This document shows, one piece after another, positions 52,221 through 61,384 of a stretch of 64,000 bases of DNA (position 1 is the stretch's first letter; every line of letters starts with the position of its first letter). The notes beneath the pieces are model-generated. The model saw only the letters and a list, made by a program, of their open reading frames with translations. It ran no database searches and was not told the DNA's origin. The DNA lies in the NCBI RefSeq assembly GCF_040649515.1, contig NZ_JBEZFP010000032.1, forward strand, positions 13,967 through 77,966. Direction: 5' to 3'. The stretch comes from Yinghuangia elevatio. Its GTDB lineage: Bacteria; Actinomycetota; Actinomycetes; Streptomycetales; Streptomycetaceae. The position numbers were made by a program, and so were the translations under genes.

Positions 52221-54020
52221 TCAGCGCACGAGGACGGCGAAGCGCGTGGCGGCGACAAGGTCCGCCTCGATGGCGGCCGCGGCGGCGCGGAGCGGAGGCA
52301 GCAGGGCCGCCTCGGCCTCGGCGGGGGAGCGGCGGCTGGCGTGCATCGAGACGTTGACGGCGGCCACCGCCCGGCCGGAGGCGTCCCGCACGGGGACCGC
52401 GATCGAGCGCAGCCCCTCCTCCAACTCCTCGTCCACGAGCGCAAATCCGCGCTCTGCCGTGTCGACGAGGATGGCCGCGAGCCGGGTGCGGGAGGTCACT
52501 GTGTGGCGCGTCAGCGCGACCGGCTCGACGCGGGCCAGGCGCGCGATGCGTTCGTGTTCCGGCAGGTCGGCCAGCAATACCCGGCCCAGGGAGGTCGCGT
52601 ACGCCGGGAACCGCGTGCCGACGCTGATCGCGACACTCATGATGCGGACCGTCGGGACGCGAGCGATGTACTGCACGTCGTCGTCGGTGAGCACCGCCAT
52701 AGATGCGGACTCGTGGACCTTGCCGACGAGTTCGACGAGGTGCGGTTCGGTGATGCCGGGCAGGGTCAGGCCGGACAGATGCGCGAAGCCCAGGTCGAGA
52801 ACGCGGGGGGTGAGCCGGAACAGGCCGTTGTCGTGGCTCGCGTAGCCGAGGTGTTCCAGGGTGATCAGGGCCCGGCGGGCCGTCGCCCGGGGTAGGCCGG
52901 TGGCCTCGGCGACCGCGGTCAGGGGCAGGGCCACCGGACGGCCCGCGGCGGCGTCCCGGGCCCGTGCGCTCACCTCGGGGTCGAACGCCGGGATCACCGC
53001 GAGCCCCCGGGCGAACGACTCGACGAACTCGGGGCCGAGTTCACGCTTCGACGCCCGCAGCACGGCCGCGACCGCCGGCGCCGGATCACCGGAACCGCCG
53101 GTCGCGGTGGACGTGGCGGGCCCGGCGTCGCCGGGGTCTGCGCTGTTGGCGGCGGGCGCGACAGGGTCGGCGGCCCCGGCGGGCGCGATGGGCCCGGCCG
53201 GTTCAGTGGCCCGCACCGGCGCGGCGAGCCGGGCCCGCATCGCCTCGGCGGTCACCAAAAGCGCGTCGAGTGTCGCCTCGCGCAACGACGCCACGTCGTG
53301 CCTGCTGGTGTGACTCACCACGCTCAGCGCGCACACGGTGCGCCCGGCGGCATCCCGCACCGGGACGGCGACCGCGACGAGCCCGGCCTCGATGAACTGG
53401 TCGTCCTGCGCCCATCCCGCGTCCCCGGCGGCCGTGGCGCGGTCCGCGAACGTCTCGACGGGCGCGGTGCCGCGCGGCGGCGGTACGGCCGGGAATCCCG
53501 CGTCGTCGGGGTCGCGCTCGCGCCGTCGGCGCCACGCGCGCCACGCCGCGTCGTCCCATTCGGCCGCGAACAACGGGCCGGGCGCCGCCCGTTCGGCCGG
53601 GACGAGGTCTCCGATGCGGAACGCCAGCGCCATCGTGCGGCGGCGGATCGCCTGGTGCACGAAGCGCACGCCGTCGGCGTCCGGCACCGCCAGCGACACC
53701 GATTCGTCGAGCGCGTCCGCCAGTTCGTCGGCAAGGCCGCCCAGCCGGGCGGGCAGGCCGGTGGCGGAGAGGTAGGCGTTGCCCAGTTCCATCAGCCGGG
53801 GTGTCAGCACGACGTCGCGGCCGTCGAGCCGGGCGTACCCGATCCGCGCGACGGTGGCCGCCACCCGGTCGACGGTGGAGCGCGCGAGGCCGGTCGCCCG
53901 CACGAGGTCGCCGAGGCTCGCCCGGCCGTCGGCCGCCGCCACCGCGCGCAGCACCGCGAGCCCTCGGGTGAGCGGCCCGACCGCCTCGGTCGGCGGCTCG
54001 TCGGTGGTGTCGGCCTGCAT
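52221..54020 (-). CDS. Tandem double IclR-family regulator of the pca operon
   Basis: A 599-residue protein made of two complete IclR modules. Module 1: helix-turn-helix at about residues 15-75 (RASLGDLVRATGLARSTVDRVAATVARIGY) and an effector domain to about 245. An Ala/Pro/Thr-rich linker runs to about 320. Module 2: ESFARGLAVIPAFDP, helix-turn-helix ALPLTAVAEATGLPRATARRALITLEHLGY, and an effector domain RIMSVAISVGTRFPAYATSLGRVLL to the end. Module 2 resembles PcaU/PobR. ATG at 54020 follows CGGAG. It is divergent from pcaI and almost certainly its activator or repressor. Normal IclR proteins are about 260 residues. Confidence 0.9.
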   Translation of the reverse strand: MQADTTDEPPTEAVGPLTRGLAVLRAVAAADGRASLGDLVRATGLARSTVDRVAATVARIGYARLDGRDVVLTPRLMELGNAYLSATGLPARLGGLADELADALDESVSLAVPDADGVRFVHQAIRRRTMALAFRIGDLVPAERAAPGPLFAAEWDDAAWRAWRRRRERDPDDAGFPAVPPPRGTAPVETFADRATAAGDAGWAQDDQFIEAGLVAVAVPVRDAAGRTVCALSVVSHTSRHDVASLREATLDALLVTAEAMRARLAAPVRATEPAGPIAPAGAADPVAPAANSADPGDAGPATSTATGGSGDPAPAVAAVLRASKRELGPEFVESFARGLAVIPAFDPEVSARARDAAAGRPVALPLTAVAEATGLPRATARRALITLEHLGYASHDNGLFRLTPRVLDLGFAHLSGLTLPGITEPHLVELVGKVHESASMAVLTDDDVQYIARVPTVRIMSVAISVGTRFPAYATSLGRVLLADLPEHERIARLARVEPVALTRHTVTSRTRLAAILVDTAERGFALVDEELEEGLRSIAVPVRDASGRAVAAVNVSMHASRRSPAEAEAALLPPLRAAAAAIEADLVAATRFAVLVR

Positions 54021-54109
54021 GGGGTCTCCGGGGATTTTGTGGCGCGCATGACGGGACGCGACGGTTGACAGCCCTTCGGGGCACCCCGCAGACTCGGGCC
54101 ATCGCACTA

Positions 54110-54136
54110 TGGTGAACAATAGTTCACCAGGCGAAC
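54110..54136. promoter_or_regulatory. Three-half-site IclR operator upstream of pcaI
   Basis: TGGTGAAC (54110-54117) and GTTCACCA (54122-54129) form a palindrome with a 4-nt spacer. A third, related half-site GGCGAAC (54130-54136) follows as a direct repeat. PcaU and PobR of Acinetobacter bind the same kind of palindrome-plus-direct-repeat arrangement. The site lies 59-85 bp upstream of pcaI. Confidence 0.65.
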
Positions 54137-54194
54137 ACAATCAAGGCGGCGCTCGCGCCGCGCCGCTCGGCACCGTGAGGGCTCCTCGACTGCC

Positions 54195-55010
54195 ATGGCT
54201 GAGATACGTACGCTCCGCGACGCCGTCGCGGACCTCGTGCACGACGGCGACACCGTCGCGCTCGAGGGATTCACGCACCTGATCCCGTTCGCCGCCGGGC
54301 ACGAGATCATCCGGCAGGGCATCACCGACCTGACCCTGGTCCGGATGACCCCCGACGTCGTCTACGACCAGCTCATCGGCGCCGGCTGCGCCCGCAAGCT
54401 GGTGTTCTCGTGGGGCGGCAACCCCGGCGTCGGCTCGCTGCACCGCTTCCGCGACGCGGTGGAGAACGCGTGGCCGCGCCCGCTCGATCTCGACGAGCAC
54501 AGCCACGCCGGCATGGCGAACCGGTACGTCGCGGGCGCGTCCCGCCTCCCCTTCGCGATCCTGCGCGGCTACCGCGGCAGCGACCTGCCGACCCGCACCG
54601 ACACCGTCTCGACCGTCGTGTGCCCCTTCACGGGTGAGGAACTGGCCGCCGTCGCGGCCCTGCGGCCCGACGTCACGGTGATCCACGCGCAGCGCGCCGA
54701 CCGCCAAGGCAACGTGCAGTTCTGGGGCCTGCTCGGGGTGCAGAAGGAGGCCGCGCTCGCCGCCGAACGCGTGCTGGTCACGGTCGAGGAGATCGTCGAC
54801 GAACTCACCCCCACGCCTGGCGCGGTGGTCCTGCCGACCTGGGTCGTCGACGCCGTCGTGCCGGTGCCGGGCGGCAGCCACCCATCGTACGCCGCCGGCT
54901 ACTCGGTCCGCGACAACGGCTTCTACCAGGACTGGGACGCGGTCTCGCGGGACCGCGCGGCCTTCACCGCATGGCTCGACACACACGTGCGAGAGGAGTC
55001 GGCCGGATGA
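54195..55010 (+). CDS. pcaI: 3-oxoadipate CoA-transferase subunit A
   Basis: A 271-residue CoA-transferase alpha subunit. It has VHDGDTVALEGFTHLIPFAAGHEIIRQG, VFSWGGNPGVGSLHRFRDA and DVTVIHAQRADRQGNVQFWG. With PcaJ it moves CoA from succinyl-CoA to beta-ketoadipate. It is the first gene of the operon, and its stop overlaps the pcaJ ATG. The length is usual for the actinobacterial form. Confidence 0.95.
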   Translation: MAEIRTLRDAVADLVHDGDTVALEGFTHLIPFAAGHEIIRQGITDLTLVRMTPDVVYDQLIGAGCARKLVFSWGGNPGVGSLHRFRDAVENAWPRPLDLDEHSHAGMANRYVAGASRLPFAILRGYRGSDLPTRTDTVSTVVCPFTGEELAAVAALRPDVTVIHAQRADRQGNVQFWGLLGVQKEAALAAERVLVTVEEIVDELTPTPGAVVLPTWVVDAVVPVPGGSHPSYAAGYSVRDNGFYQDWDAVSRDRAAFTAWLDTHVREESAG

Positions 55011-55870
55011 CCGACACGACTGCCGCGGACACGACTGCCGCGGACACGACTGCCGCGGACGCGACCGCTGCCGGCAAGGCTGCCGTCGGCACGGTGCCCG
55101 CGGACACGCCGCCGACGCCCGACGAGGTCATGGAGGTGAACGCCGCCCGCGCGCTCGCGGGCGCGCGCACCTGCTTCGTCGGCATCGGCCTGCCCAGCAC
55201 CGCCGCCAACCTGGCCCGCGCCACCGCGAACCCGGACCTGGTGCTCATCTACGAATCCGGCACCATCGGCTCCAAGCCCACGCGCCTGCCGCTGTCCATC
55301 GGTGACGGCGAACTCGCCGAGACCGCCGACTCGGTGGTGTCGGTCCCCGAGATGTTCAACTACTGGCTCCAGGGCGGCCGCGTCGACGTCGGCTTCCTCG
55401 GTGCCGCCCAGATCGACCGGTTCGCCAACGTCAACACCACCGTCGTCGACCGCGGCCCCGACCGCCCGGAAGGCCGCCTCCCCGGTGCGGGCGGCGCTCC
55501 GGAGATCGCCTCGAACTGCCGCCGCGTGCTCATGGTCCTGCGCCACTCGGTCCGCAACTTCGTGCCCGCCCTCGACTTCGTCACCACCCTCGGCCACGGG
55601 GCGGGACCGCACGACCGCGCCCGCCTGGGCATGCCCGGCGCCGGACCCGTCGCGGTCATCACCGACCTCGGCATCCTGCGCCCCGACCCGGCCACGGCCG
55701 AACTCGTCCTCACCGACCTGCACCCGGGCGTGAGCACCGACCAGGTGCGCGCGGCCACCGGCTGGGACCTGCGCGTCGCCGCCCAGACCGCCGTCACCGC
55801 ACCCCCAACGCCCGCCGAACTCCTCGCGCTGCGCGGCCTCAAGGCCGCCGGGAAGAAGGCCGCTCCGTGA
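55007..55870 (+). CDS. pcaJ: 3-oxoadipate CoA-transferase subunit B
   Basis: A 287-residue beta subunit. The catalytic Glu lies in LIYESGTIGSKP, with FVGIGLPSTAANLA before it and TDLGILRPDP after. The first ~35 residues are an extra low-complexity leader of Asp-Thr-Thr-Ala-Ala repeats encoded by a 15-bp tandem repeat (55013-55072), absent from typical PcaJ. ATG at 55007 overlaps the pcaI stop, which fixes the start. Confidence 0.94.
   Translation: MTDTTAADTTAADTTAADATAAGKAAVGTVPADTPPTPDEVMEVNAARALAGARTCFVGIGLPSTAANLARATANPDLVLIYESGTIGSKPTRLPLSIGDGELAETADSVVSVPEMFNYWLQGGRVDVGFLGAAQIDRFANVNTTVVDRGPDRPEGRLPGAGGAPEIASNCRRVLMVLRHSVRNFVPALDFVTTLGHGAGPHDRARLGMPGAGPVAVITDLGILRPDPATAELVLTDLHPGVSTDQVRAATGWDLRVAAQTAVTAPPTPAELLALRGLKAAGKKAAP
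55013..55072 (+). repeat. 15-bp tandem repeat encoding the PcaJ N-terminus
   Basis: Three identical units GACACGACTGCCGCG plus a fourth diverged copy, in frame, giving DTTAA repeats. Exact DNA identity suggests recent expansion. Confidence 0.85.
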
Positions 55871-57138
55871 CCTCCGGCAACGCACCCGCCACCACGCTCG
55901 GCACCGCACCCGGCGCGGCTCCCGGCTCTCGGGGCGCGGCGGGACTCAAGGACGTCTACATCGTCGACGCCGTCCGCACGCCCATCGGCAAGTACGGCGG
56001 CGCGCTGTCCGGCGTACGGCCTGACGACCTCGCGGCCCACGTGCTGCGCGCGCTCGTCGCCCGTACGCCGGACCTCGATCCGGCGCGCATCGGCGACGTG
56101 TTCTTCGGCGACGCCAACGGCGCCGGCGAGGACAACCGCGACGTCGCGCGAATGGCCGTACTGCTCGCGGGACTTCCCACATCCGTCCCGGGCACCACGG
56201 TCAACCGGCTGTGCGGGTCGGGCCTGGAGGCGGTCGTCCAGGCGTACCGCGCGATCGCCGTCGGCGACGTGTCGGTGGCGGTCGCGGGCGGCGTGGAGTC
56301 GATGAGCCGTGCCCCGTGGGTACTGCCCAAGCCCGAACGCGCCTTCCCGGCCGGCCACCAACAGATGGTGTCGACCACGCTCGGCTGGCGCCTGGTCAAC
56401 CCGGCAATGCCGCCGCAGTGGACCATCGGGCTCGGCGAAGGTGCCGAACTCATCGCGGACAAGCACGGCATCACCCGCGAGGCCCAGGACGCATTCGCGC
56501 TCGCGAGCCACCGCAAGGCCGCCGCGGCCTGGGAACGGGGGCTGTACGACGGCGAAGTCACCGCCGTCGACGGCCTGCCGGGCGTACGCACCGCGCTGAC
56601 CCGCGACGAGTGCGTACGCGACAACACCTCCCTGGAGGCGCTTGGCAAGCTCGCGACCGCCTTCAAGGCCGACGGCACCGTCACGGCTGGAAACTCCTCG
56701 CCCCTCAACGACGGCGCGGCGGCCCTGCTCCTCACCGACGAGGACGGACTCGCCGAACTCGGCCGCGAACCCCTCGCCCGCATCGGCGCGTCCGCGGTCG
56801 TGGGCGTCGAACCGTACCTGTTCGGCCTCGGCCCGGTCGACGCCGTCCACCGCGCCCTGGCACGGGCCGGGCGCACGTTCGCCGACCTGCACACGTTCGA
56901 GCTGAACGAGGCGTTCGCCGCCCAGGCCCTCGGCTGCCTCGCCGAATGGCCGGACCTGGACCCGGCCGTGGTCAACCCGCGCGGCGGGGCGATCGCGCTC
57001 GGCCACCCGCTCGGCGCCTCGGGCGCCCGGCTCGCCGGATCGGTCGCGCACCAACTCGCGGCGGCGGGCGGCGGCACCGGACTCGCCGCACTGTGCATCG
57101 GCGTCGGACAGGGCCTCGCCCTCGTGCTGGAAAGGTAG
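55867..57138 (+). CDS. pcaF: 3-oxoadipyl-CoA thiolase
   Basis: A 423-residue thiolase. The nucleophile Cys is in VNRLCGSGLEAV, ESMSRAPWVLPK follows, and the C-terminal NPRGGAIALGHPLGASGAR and ALCIGVGQG carry the His and second Cys. It splits beta-ketoadipyl-CoA into succinyl-CoA and acetyl-CoA, the last step of the pathway. The first 25 residues are an Ala/Gly/Pro extension. GTG at 55867 overlaps the pcaJ stop. Confidence 0.95.
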   Translation: MTSGNAPATTLGTAPGAAPGSRGAAGLKDVYIVDAVRTPIGKYGGALSGVRPDDLAAHVLRALVARTPDLDPARIGDVFFGDANGAGEDNRDVARMAVLLAGLPTSVPGTTVNRLCGSGLEAVVQAYRAIAVGDVSVAVAGGVESMSRAPWVLPKPERAFPAGHQQMVSTTLGWRLVNPAMPPQWTIGLGEGAELIADKHGITREAQDAFALASHRKAAAAWERGLYDGEVTAVDGLPGVRTALTRDECVRDNTSLEALGKLATAFKADGTVTAGNSSPLNDGAAALLLTDEDGLAELGREPLARIGASAVVGVEPYLFGLGPVDAVHRALARAGRTFADLHTFELNEAFAAQALGCLAEWPDLDPAVVNPRGGAIALGHPLGASGARLAGSVAHQLAAAGGGTGLAALCIGVGQGLALVLER

Positions 57139-57149
57139 GACCCGGACCC

Positions 57150-57917
57150 ATGACGGCACCCACCCAGGCCGACATCGACCGCGAGATGCGCGCCGCGGGC
57201 GACGCGTACGCCGGGCGCCGCGCCGCCGGTTCGGCACCGGGCGAGCACCCGGCCCGCGACTACCCGCCGTACCGCAGCAGCGAACTGCGCCACCCCCGGC
57301 AGCCCCTGACGGTGGTTCAGGACCCGGACGCGATGGAGCTGAGCGGTCCGGTGTTCGGCGCCGCGGACGTCACGGCCCTCGACGCCGACCTGACCGCGCA
57401 CCACATCGGCGAGCCCCTGGGGGAGCGCATCACCGTGCAGGGCCGCGTCCTGGACCGGGCCGGCCGCCCCGTCGCGGGACAGCTCGTGGAGGTCTGGCAG
57501 GCAAACGCCGCCGGCCGGTACGCCCACCGGCGCGACCGCCACCCGGCGCCGCTCGACCCCAACTTCACCGGCGCCGGACGCTGCCTGACGGACGATCAGG
57601 GACGCTACGCCTTCACGACCGTCAAGCCCGGGCCGTACCCGTGGCGCAACCACGTCAACGCGTGGCGGCCCGCGCACATCCACTTCTCGGTGTTCGGCAC
57701 GGCGTTCGCGCAACGCGTGGTCACGCAGATGTACTTCCCCGGCGACCCGCTCTTCGCGTACGACCCGATCCTCCAGTCGGTGACCGACGAAGCGGCTCGC
57801 GGACGGCTCGTCGCGAGCTACGACCACGGCCTGTCGGTACCGGAGTTCTCGCTCGGCTACCGCTGGGACATCGTGCTGGACGGCCCGGCCGCCACCTGGA
57901 CGGAGGACACCCCGTGA
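57150..57917 (+). CDS. pcaH: Protocatechuate 3,4-dioxygenase beta subunit
   Basis: A 255-residue intradiol dioxygenase subunit. It has RDYPPYRSSELRHPRQPL, QLVEVWQANAAGRYAHRRD, and the Fe(III) ligands in PYPWRNHVNAWRPAHIHFSVFG (Tyr and His-x-His). With PcaG it opens the protocatechuate ring to 3-carboxy-cis,cis-muconate. It starts 11 bp after pcaF, the only positive gap in the operon. Confidence 0.95.
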   Translation: MTAPTQADIDREMRAAGDAYAGRRAAGSAPGEHPARDYPPYRSSELRHPRQPLTVVQDPDAMELSGPVFGAADVTALDADLTAHHIGEPLGERITVQGRVLDRAGRPVAGQLVEVWQANAAGRYAHRRDRHPAPLDPNFTGAGRCLTDDQGRYAFTTVKPGPYPWRNHVNAWRPAHIHFSVFGTAFAQRVVTQMYFPGDPLFAYDPILQSVTDEAARGRLVASYDHGLSVPEFSLGYRWDIVLDGPAATWTEDTP

Positions 57918-58606
57918 CCGACCTGACGACAGCCGTCGACGCGGTCGCCGCCGACGACGCGAAGGCCGAGAACGCCGAGAACGCCGCGAAAGCCGCGACT
58001 GCGGTGACCGCCGCGACGCCGCGACTCGCGCCCACTCCGGCGCAGACGGTCGGCCCGTTCTTCGGCTACGCGCTGCCGTTCCCGGGTGGCGGCGACCTCG
58101 TACCCCCGGGACATCCGGGAGCCGTCACCCTGCACGGCCGGGTCCTGGACGGTGCGGGCACCCCGATACCCGACGCTCTCCTGGAGTTCTGGCAGGCCGG
58201 GCCGGACGGTTCCCGGCTCGGGGCACCGGGATCGATGCGCCGCGACGAGACCACCGGCGGGTTCGCCGGGCGTGACGGAGTGACCTTCACCGGGTTCGCC
58301 CGGGTGGCCACCGACGCCGACGGGCGCTACGCACTGCGGACGTTCGCTCCCGCCGGTGTGCCCTACCTGTCGGTCTGCCTGTTCGCCCGCGGTCTGCTGC
58401 ACCACCTGTTCAGCCGGGCGTACCTGACCGGCGAACCCGGGTACGCCGAGGACGCCCTGCTGGCGTCGCTGCCGCCGGCCCGCCGGGCCACCCTGGAGAC
58501 GGTCCGCGAACGCGACGGCGTCCACCGGTTCGACATCCGGTTGCAGGGCGGCGAGGACGCGGACGGGGGCCGGTACGAGGAGACGGTCTTCCTTGACTTC
58601 GCATGA
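57914..58606 (+). CDS. pcaG: Protocatechuate 3,4-dioxygenase alpha subunit
   Basis: A 230-residue alpha subunit. It has PTPAQTVGPFFGYALPF, LLEFWQAGPDG, GFARVATDADGRYALRTFAPAG and the C-terminal HRFDIRLQG. Alpha subunits lack the iron ligands, as here. The first ~35 residues (Ala/Asp/Glu-Asn repeats) are an extra low-complexity leader. GTG at 57914 overlaps the pcaH stop. Confidence 0.94.
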   Translation: MTDLTTAVDAVAADDAKAENAENAAKAATAVTAATPRLAPTPAQTVGPFFGYALPFPGGGDLVPPGHPGAVTLHGRVLDGAGTPIPDALLEFWQAGPDGSRLGAPGSMRRDETTGGFAGRDGVTFTGFARVATDADGRYALRTFAPAGVPYLSVCLFARGLLHHLFSRAYLTGEPGYAEDALLASLPPARRATLETVRERDGVHRFDIRLQGGEDADGGRYEETVFLDFA

Positions 58607-60200
58607 GCCGACTCGGTACGAGCCCCCTTCGCACGGCTCGACTTCGCATGGGCCCGGAGACGTGGGCCTGACCGCCCCGGTCTCCGCGGGTACCGCGGCC
58701 GAGACCGCGACCGGCGACGCGGCGTTCCTGCGGGCGATGCTGGACGCGGAAGCTGCGCTCGTCCGGGCCCTCGCGGAGACCGGGCGGGCACCGGCGTCCG
58801 CCGCCGACGCCGTGGCGCTCGTGACGGCGGACACCGGACGCTTCGACGCACGCTCGATCGCCTTGCGGGCCCGGGCCGGCGGCAACCCGGTCATCCCCCT
58901 GGTCGCCGACATCGCCGCTCGGGTCAGCGAAGTCGACCCGGCAGCGGCCGAGTTCGTGCACCGGGGCGCGACCAGCCAGGACATCGTCGACACGGCCTGG
59001 ATGCTGGTCGCCGCACGCAGCCGCGCCGTGCTGATCGACGACCTGGACGCCACCGCGGGGGCGCTCGCCCTGCTGGCCGTACGGCATCGGGACACCGCCA
59101 TGGCCGCGCGTACGCTCACCCAGCACGCGGTGCCGACCACGTTCGGGCTGAAGGCCGCGGGCTGGCGCGCGCTCGTTCTGGACGCACGCGACCGCCTCGC
59201 GGGAGTCCGCCTTCCCGCTCAACTGGGCGGCGCAGCAGGGACGTTGGCTGCCTGGACGGCGGAACCACCGGCGGTACGCCAAGCGGACGGCCCGGACGAC
59301 GACCCGTTCGGTGGGCCTGATGACGGCACCGGCATGCTCGTGCCGGCGGCGTACGCTCGTGCGCTCGGGCTCGCCGAACCGGTGTTGCCGTGGCACGTTC
59401 TGCGTACACCCGTCGTCGACCTCGGCGCCGCACTCGCCTTCACGGCCGGGGCACTCGGCAAGATCGCCGAAGACGTCCTGACCCTGTCCCGCACCGAGAT
59501 CGCCGAACTCGCGGAAGGCACCGGCGGCGGCTCCTCCGCGATGCCGCACAAGGCGAACCCGGTCGGTGCCACGCTGATCGCCGCCACGGCGCGGCAGATC
59601 CCGGCACTGGCAGGGGTGTTGGCGGCATCGCTCGTAGCGGCCGACGAACGCCCGCCGGGCGCCTGGCACGCCGAGTGGATCCCGCTGCGGGACGCGCTGC
59701 GGCTCACCGGCGGCGCGGCCTCGGCGGCCCGCGTCCTGGTGTCCGAACTGCGGGTGGACCCGGAGCGGATGCGGGCCAACCTCGCGCTGACCGGCGGACT
59801 CGTCGCAACCGAGGGCCTGGTGGCGGCGTACGCACCGGTGATCGGCCGAACCGCGGCTCGCGCGGCGATCGAGCGCGTGGCCGCGAGGGTGACAGGCGGC
59901 GCGGTGACGCTGATCGGCGCGATCGACGACGAACCCGCCCTCAAGGGCGTCTTCGACGCCGACCGACTCGCCGAACTCATCGACCCGGCACGCCACACCG
60001 GGGCGGCGGGCAGCCTCGTCGACCGCGCCCTACGGCGCCGCCCGGCCGACCGCACCGACGCCCACGCCGACGGGCCCGACGCGGCATCCACCGACACCGA
60101 TGCCGCCGTGCCGGACCGCGCGCCCGCAGCGGCGCCTGGCAAGCCGCGCGCCGACGGACCCGCCGAAGCGCCCGACGATCAGGAAGGTACGACCCCGTGA
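58593..60200 (+). CDS. pcaB: 3-carboxy-cis,cis-muconate cycloisomerase
   Basis: A 535-residue member of the fumarase/aspartase superfamily. It has FVHRGATSQDIVDTAWML, TLTQHAVPTTFGLK and the signature GGSSAMPHKANPVGA. It converts carboxymuconate to gamma-carboxymuconolactone. The start is uncertain: TTG at 58593 (overlapping pcaG, GAGGAG upstream) or GTG at 58662, which matches typical N-termini better. The C-terminal ~60 residues (Asp/Ala-rich, RADGPAEAPDDQEG) are extra. Its stop overlaps pcaL. Confidence 0.9.
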   Translation: MTSHEPTRYEPPSHGSTSHGPGDVGLTAPVSAGTAAETATGDAAFLRAMLDAEAALVRALAETGRAPASAADAVALVTADTGRFDARSIALRARAGGNPVIPLVADIAARVSEVDPAAAEFVHRGATSQDIVDTAWMLVAARSRAVLIDDLDATAGALALLAVRHRDTAMAARTLTQHAVPTTFGLKAAGWRALVLDARDRLAGVRLPAQLGGAAGTLAAWTAEPPAVRQADGPDDDPFGGPDDGTGMLVPAAYARALGLAEPVLPWHVLRTPVVDLGAALAFTAGALGKIAEDVLTLSRTEIAELAEGTGGGSSAMPHKANPVGATLIAATARQIPALAGVLAASLVAADERPPGAWHAEWIPLRDALRLTGGAASAARVLVSELRVDPERMRANLALTGGLVATEGLVAAYAPVIGRTAARAAIERVAARVTGGAVTLIGAIDDEPALKGVFDADRLAELIDPARHTGAAGSLVDRALRRRPADRTDAHADGPDAASTDTDAAVPDRAPAAAPGKPRADGPAEAPDDQEGTTP

Positions 60201-61384
60201 CCACCCCCGTGCCGCATCACCGCGTCGACGGCGCCGGAGGTCCGCCGCTGATCCTGGGTCCCTCCCTGGGTACGACCCTGCATGTCTGGGATCCCCAAGT
60301 CACGGTTTTGGCAAGGGACTTCACCGTCGTCCGCTGGGACCTGCCCGGCCACGGCGGGACCCCGTACCAGCCCGGTGGCGAAATCTCCGCGGAGCCGCTG
60401 ACGGTCGCCGCGCTGGCTGCCGGAATTCTCGCCCTCGCCGACACCCTGGGCCTCGACCGCTTCGCGTACGCCGGGATCTCGCTCGGCGGCGCGGTAGGGG
60501 CGTGGCTGGCCGCACACCACCCCGAACGCGTCACCGCACTGGCCGTCGTGTGCTCGTCGGCACGGTTCGGTGAGCCCGGCCCCTGGCACGAGCGCGCCGA
60601 ACTCGTGCGGGCACAAGGTGTCGGCCCCGTCGCCGACGGCGCCGCCAAGCGCTGGTTCACCGCGGACTTCGCCGACGCCCCCGAGGCCCGGCGCCTCGTC
60701 GACGCCATGCGCGGCGTCGATCCCCACGGGTACGCCGCGTGCTGCGACGCCATCGCCGGGTACGACCTCCGCACCGAACTGCCCCGCATAGCCGCGCCGA
60801 CCCTCGTCGTCGCCGGCCGGGACGACCCCGCCACGCCGCCCGCGCACGCCCGCGAACTCGCCGACGGAATCGCCGACTCCACGCTCGTGGAGATCGCCGG
60901 CTCCGCGCACCTCGCCAACGTCGAGCAGCCCGACCGCGTGCTCACCGCGCTCGCGGAACACCTGCTCGGCCCGTCGCGCGCGCGGGGGACCGCCGTGCGC
61001 CGCGAAGTGCTCGGCGACGAGCACGTCGACCGCGCGATCGCCGCCACCACCGAATTCACCGCGCCGTTCCAGGACTTCATCACGCGCTACGCCTGGGGCG
61101 AGATCTGGACCAGGCCGGGCCTGGACCGCCGCACCCGCAGCTGCATCACCCTGACCGCACTGGTCGCGCACGGCCACCACGACGAACTGGCAATGCACGT
61201 ACGGGCCGCGCTGCGCAACGGACTCACCCGCGACGAGATCCGCGAAGTCCTGCTGCAGACCGCCGTGTACTGCGGGGTACCCGCGGCGAACTCGGCTTTC
61301 GCCGTGGCTGCCCGGGTGCTCGCCGACATCGATTCCCCGACCGCGCGGGCCACCCGCTCCACAGCCCAGGAAGGCACCCCGTGA
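60197..61384 (+). CDS. pcaL: Bifunctional 3-oxoadipate enol-lactonase / 4-carboxymuconolactone decarboxylase
   Basis: A 395-residue natural fusion of PcaD and PcaC. The N-terminal alpha/beta hydrolase (residues 1-260) has RWDLPGHGGTPYQPGG, the GxSxG elbow YAGISLGGAVG and the His in GSAHLANVEQP. The C-terminal carboxymuconolactone decarboxylase domain has YAWGEIWTRPGLDRRTRS, LVAHGHHDELAMHVRAAL and EVLLQTAVYCGVPAANSAF. The fusion is common in actinomycetes. GTG overlaps the pcaB stop. Confidence 0.95.
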   Translation: MTTPVPHHRVDGAGGPPLILGPSLGTTLHVWDPQVTVLARDFTVVRWDLPGHGGTPYQPGGEISAEPLTVAALAAGILALADTLGLDRFAYAGISLGGAVGAWLAAHHPERVTALAVVCSSARFGEPGPWHERAELVRAQGVGPVADGAAKRWFTADFADAPEARRLVDAMRGVDPHGYAACCDAIAGYDLRTELPRIAAPTLVVAGRDDPATPPAHARELADGIADSTLVEIAGSAHLANVEQPDRVLTALAEHLLGPSRARGTAVRREVLGDEHVDRAIAATTEFTAPFQDFITRYAWGEIWTRPGLDRRTRSCITLTALVAHGHHDELAMHVRAALRNGLTRDEIREVLLQTAVYCGVPAANSAFAVAARVLADIDSPTARATRSTAQEGTP

